Assembly: GCF_944377805.1 (NCBI RefSeq)
Contig: NZ_CALWFZ010000014.1
Location: 1 to 56,766 of the forward strand
Length of the DNA stretch: 56,766 bases
DNA from: an uncultured Mediterraneibacter sp.
GTDB taxonomy: Bacteria > Bacillota > Clostridia > Lachnospirales > Lachnospiraceae
Direction of reading: 5' to 3'
The position numbers and the translations under genes were made by a program. This document shows positions 54,494-56,766 of the stretch, piece after piece; position 1 is the stretch's first letter, and every line of letters begins with the position of its first letter. The notes beneath the pieces are model-generated. The model saw nothing but the letters and a program-made list of their open reading frames with translations. It was not told the DNA's origin and searched no databases.

Positions 54494-55561
54494 TTAGCCC
54501 GCAAGTGCTCCGTCGTCCGTGATTTCTCCATTGTCAATATAAATCTGGATATATTCTTCTACATTGTCGCTGTTAATTTCGGGGGCATCGACAAAATCGT
54601 TGACCTCTGTAACATCCATCTCACCTCTCAGAACCCGCGCAGCGTATTCCATATTTTTCTCGGCAAGTTCAGAAGCTGACTGAAGCGCTGTAGAGGTAAG
54701 AAGCCCCTCCCGTATCAAAAGACACCCCTGCGCTGTTCCGTCTACGCCATATGCAAGGAAACTAGTTGTGCCATCTGAGCCAACATAGTTTGTATCATTT
54801 CTGATGGCCTCAATAGCACCGGCAGCCATATTATCGTTCATCGAGATAATCGCGTCAATATGAGTACCTGACTGTACCCACGATTCCATGAGTGTCAGCG
54901 CCTCATCACTATTCCAGTTTGCATAATCTTCATATAAAATGGCGACATCCGAACGCTTATCAAAGAAATATGTATCCCACGCTTCTCTTCTCATCTCCGC
55001 ATGATAATTGCCGGAAGGTCCGCGAAGCACAACGACATTTGCATTCTCAGGAATCTCTTCTACCGCACGCTCGGCGCTTACTTTCGCCTGTTCAACCGGG
55101 TCGGCATCAACCGTTCCCGTTCCCTCAAGAATCGAAGTGTCATCTGAACCGTCCAGATCTCCCTGATGCGTCGTCGGATTAGTTGTAATAACCGGGATTC
55201 CCGCATCCACGAGTTGCTTAACATACGGCGCCTGCGCCGCATTATTATTAGATTGAACAATTACCAGGTCATACTCCTGTGTGATGCAGTCTTCCAGCAG
55301 ACCGTTTTCCGTATTGTCATCTCCCTCACCGCTTACACATGTAAGTTCAATGTCATCGTACTGTGCTGCCGCATCTTTCATTTCTGTTGTCAGCCATGCG
55401 GCAAATGTGTCGGCGCTCGCCCTTGCCACAAAACATACTCTGTACTTACTCTCATCTTCCGAAGCGCTTTCCCCGCCTCCTGACGGGCTGCTGCACCCTG
55501 CCGCCAGGGCTACTAGCATTGTCGCGCTGAGCAATACTGCGCTGATTTTTTTCCACTTCAT
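54494..55561 (-). CDS. Sugar/polyol ABC transporter substrate-binding lipoprotein
   Basis: Periplasmic-binding-protein-like domain of the ribose type. 355 aa from the ATG at 55561 (GGAGGAG 8 nt before); the ATG at 55576 is less well placed. Lipobox ALAAGC with Cys23, then a Ser/Gly/Glu linker. The fold shows YRVCFVARASADTFAAWLTTEM, VQSNNNAAQAPYVKQLVDAGIPVITTN and IISMNDNMAAGAIEAIR. It works with the adjacent permease and ATPase. A pentitol ligand is inferred from the operon. Confidence 0.93.
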   Translation of the reverse strand: MKWKKISAVLLSATMLVALAAGCSSPSGGGESASEDESKYRVCFVARASADTFAAWLTTEMKDAAAQYDDIELTCVSGEGDDNTENGLLEDCITQEYDLVIVQSNNNAAQAPYVKQLVDAGIPVITTNPTTHQGDLDGSDDTSILEGTGTVDADPVEQAKVSAERAVEEIPENANVVVLRGPSGNYHAEMRREAWDTYFFDKRSDVAILYEDYANWNSDEALTLMESWVQSGTHIDAIISMNDNMAAGAIEAIRNDTNYVGSDGTTSFLAYGVDGTAQGCLLIREGLLTSTALQSASELAEKNMEYAARVLRGEMDVTEVNDFVDAPEINSDNVEEYIQIYIDNGEITDDGALAG

Positions 55562-55619
55562 AACAATCTCCTCCATTTTTCCTGTTTAATAGTTTCTTTA
55601 AAATAAAATGTGTAATGAA

Positions 55620-56606
55620 TTACTGTTTTGCCTGCTCGCCGCTTTCGTCTTTTGCAATGATTACCTTAGAAGCTTTCTTCGATTTACTCATCACATCAAA
55701 TGATACCGCAAGCACGATGATGGCGCCCTGCACAATCTGTTGTATGTATGAATTAACCCCCATCAGGTTCATGACATTTTCCAGGAATCCGATAATAAAC
55801 GCTCCCGCAATCGTTCCGCTTACTGTTCCAATTCCTCCGGTAAATGACGTGCCGCCTACGATCGCTGCCGTCAGTCCGGTCATTTCATATCCCACGGCTC
55901 CATTCGGAAGGCCCGCATTATTTCTGGCCATAAAAATCATGCCCGCCAGACCCACAAGAAGACCATTAATAATATACGACTTGTAAATGCTCTTTATTGA
56001 ATTGATACCGCTGGCTTCCGCTGCGCTGCGATTACCTCCAATCGCGTAAATCCCCCGGCCATAGCGGGTATGATTAACGATATACCAAACGATGACCGTT
56101 ACAGCAACGACAAGAATAACCGGTATCGGTATCGGTCCGATCATCCCCTGTCCCACACGCACAAAGTCACCAAGCTGAAGAATATTCTGCCCGTCTGTAT
56201 AGTAGAGCGCGATGCCTCTGGCCGCCTGCTGCATCCCAAGCGTGGCAATAAACGCCGGAACATTACAGTTGCCCACAAAGAAAGCATTCACCACATTACA
56301 GACTACCGCAACCATGAGGGCAACAATTACTGCGGCTGTCATGGAACCGGTCTTCTGGTATACAGATACCGACATAACTCCCGCAAGAGCTAAAACAGAT
56401 CCCACTGACAGATCCAGAAAACCACTGATGATCAGAATCATTTCCCCGTATGCAATCAAAATCCCGACACTGAGCTGTCTGGAAACATTGATCAAGTTGT
56501 TGCTGTTCAGAAAGTAGGGGCTAAGCAGACTGCATACTATAAACAATACGATCAGCACAATATAAATACTGAACTTCTGCAGATAATGTGACGCATTTGA
56601 TTTCAT
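55620..56606 (-). CDS. Sugar ABC transporter permease (RbsC-like)
   Basis: Membrane subunit of the importer, 328 aa, about eight to ten helices. Family motifs: EMILIISGFLDLSVGSVLALAGV near the N-terminus, NAFFVGNCNVPAFIATLGMQQAARG, YAIGGNRSAAEASGINSIKSIYKSYIINGLLVGLAG and GGTSFTGGIGTVSGTIAGAFIIG. It lies 15 bp after the ATPase stop and 58 bp before the binding-protein start. Confidence 0.94.
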   Translation of the reverse strand: MKSNASHYLQKFSIYIVLIVLFIVCSLLSPYFLNSNNLINVSRQLSVGILIAYGEMILIISGFLDLSVGSVLALAGVMSVSVYQKTGSMTAAVIVALMVAVVCNVVNAFFVGNCNVPAFIATLGMQQAARGIALYYTDGQNILQLGDFVRVGQGMIGPIPIPVILVVAVTVIVWYIVNHTRYGRGIYAIGGNRSAAEASGINSIKSIYKSYIINGLLVGLAGMIFMARNNAGLPNGAVGYEMTGLTAAIVGGTSFTGGIGTVSGTIAGAFIIGFLENVMNLMGVNSYIQQIVQGAIIVLAVSFDVMSKSKKASKVIIAKDESGEQAKQ

Positions 56607-56621
56607 TTTGTTTTCCCTCCT

Positions 56622-56766
56622 TTATTCTTTCAATCCTGTCGCATATTTCATGATTGTTTCCTGGGAAAATTCCTCCTTTTCAACACAACATAACTTCTCG
56701 GAATCTTCAGCCCTGATTTTGTAAGGCTTTCTGACCCCTATCTCAAAAAAATCACCCACTTTTTTT
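56622..56766 (-). CDS. Sugar ABC transporter ATP-binding protein (partial, C-terminus only)
   Basis: The window ends inside this gene. The last 47 residues read in one frame and finish EEFSQETIMKYATGLKE, the usual C-terminal end of RbsA-type double ATPases (the E-[ED]-x-S-Q-E-x-I-M-x-Y-A-T-G pattern). No ATPase motif lies within the window, so the call rests on this tail and on position directly before the RbsC-like permease. Confidence 0.8.
   Translation of the reverse strand, partial: KKVGDFFEIGVRKPYKIRAEDSEKLCCVEKEEFSQETIMKYATGLKE

Overview
The window looks like a chromosomal stretch of an endospore-forming gut Lachnospiraceae (Clostridium cluster XIVa; Dorea/Mediterraneibacter/[Clostridium] scindens-like). 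The reasons are the spoVA and spoVT spore genes, the SCIFF peptide with its maturase, a fused SecDF, strong AGGAGG-type ribosome binding sites and mid-range GC. This placement is inference from gene content. I see no prophage, transposase, CRISPR array, rRNA or tRNA.

Layout. (1) 1-10093, leftward: a phosphorus-acquisition island. A 2-aminoethylphosphonate (2-AEP) operon (ABC ATPase, a permease fused in frame to a binding lipoprotein, PhnW, PhnX) is followed by pstS-C-A-B, phoU and the start of a PhoB/PhoP-type response regulator. Both transcription units begin with TTTACA/TTAACA repeats spaced 11 bp apart, which look like Pho boxes. An RpiR/MurR-type regulator (10090-10977) is flanked on both sides by GTAGA-N3-TCTAC palindromes. 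(2) 11095-12933: glmS. (3) 13056-15159: spoVAE and spoVAD leftward and spoVAC rightward, with a good sigma-G-like promoter for spoVAC. (4) 15196-20018: malQ and glycogen phosphorylase, divergent from an AraC regulator. (5) 20024-24735: a housekeeping run of molybdopterin-binding protein, NAD synthetase, Hsp33 and a methyltransferase. (6) 24905-27644: an OPT peptide transporter, then a PqqD-like protein and a small membrane protein. (7) 27663-30389: a PHP hydrolase, a tiny membrane protein, a 569-bp AT-rich gap holding a candidate leftward structured RNA, and asnA. (8) 30504-35267: an alpha-glucosidase with a divergent AraC regulator, overlapping tail to tail with a sortase-type surface protein. 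(9) 35493-40147: a glycerol / glycerol-3-phosphate operon (GlpK, two flavoproteins, DUF1667). (10) 40162-42286: a LysR regulator divergent from a YeiH family exporter. (11) 42317-50742: aspartate aminotransferase; the conserved TIGR04086-scfA-scfB-secDF cluster; spoVT with a sigma-G-like promoter; a Na/Pi cotransporter. (12) 50894-51811: an AEC transporter. (13) 51856-56766: a pentitol-type operon (sugar ABC ATPase tail, permease, binding lipoprotein, polyol dehydrogenase, xylulokinase).

How the genes work together. Phosphorus can enter as phosphate by Pst, as phosphate by the sodium-linked NptA, or as 2-AEP that PhnW and PhnX turn into acetaldehyde and phosphate. Alpha-glucans are handled by MalQ, GlgP and the GH13 glucosidase, each set beside its own AraC regulator. 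Glycerol and a pentitol feed glycolysis and the pentose phosphate pathway. The least explained items are the permease-binding protein fusion, the leftward RNA candidate at 28834-29164, and the palindromes around rpiR.
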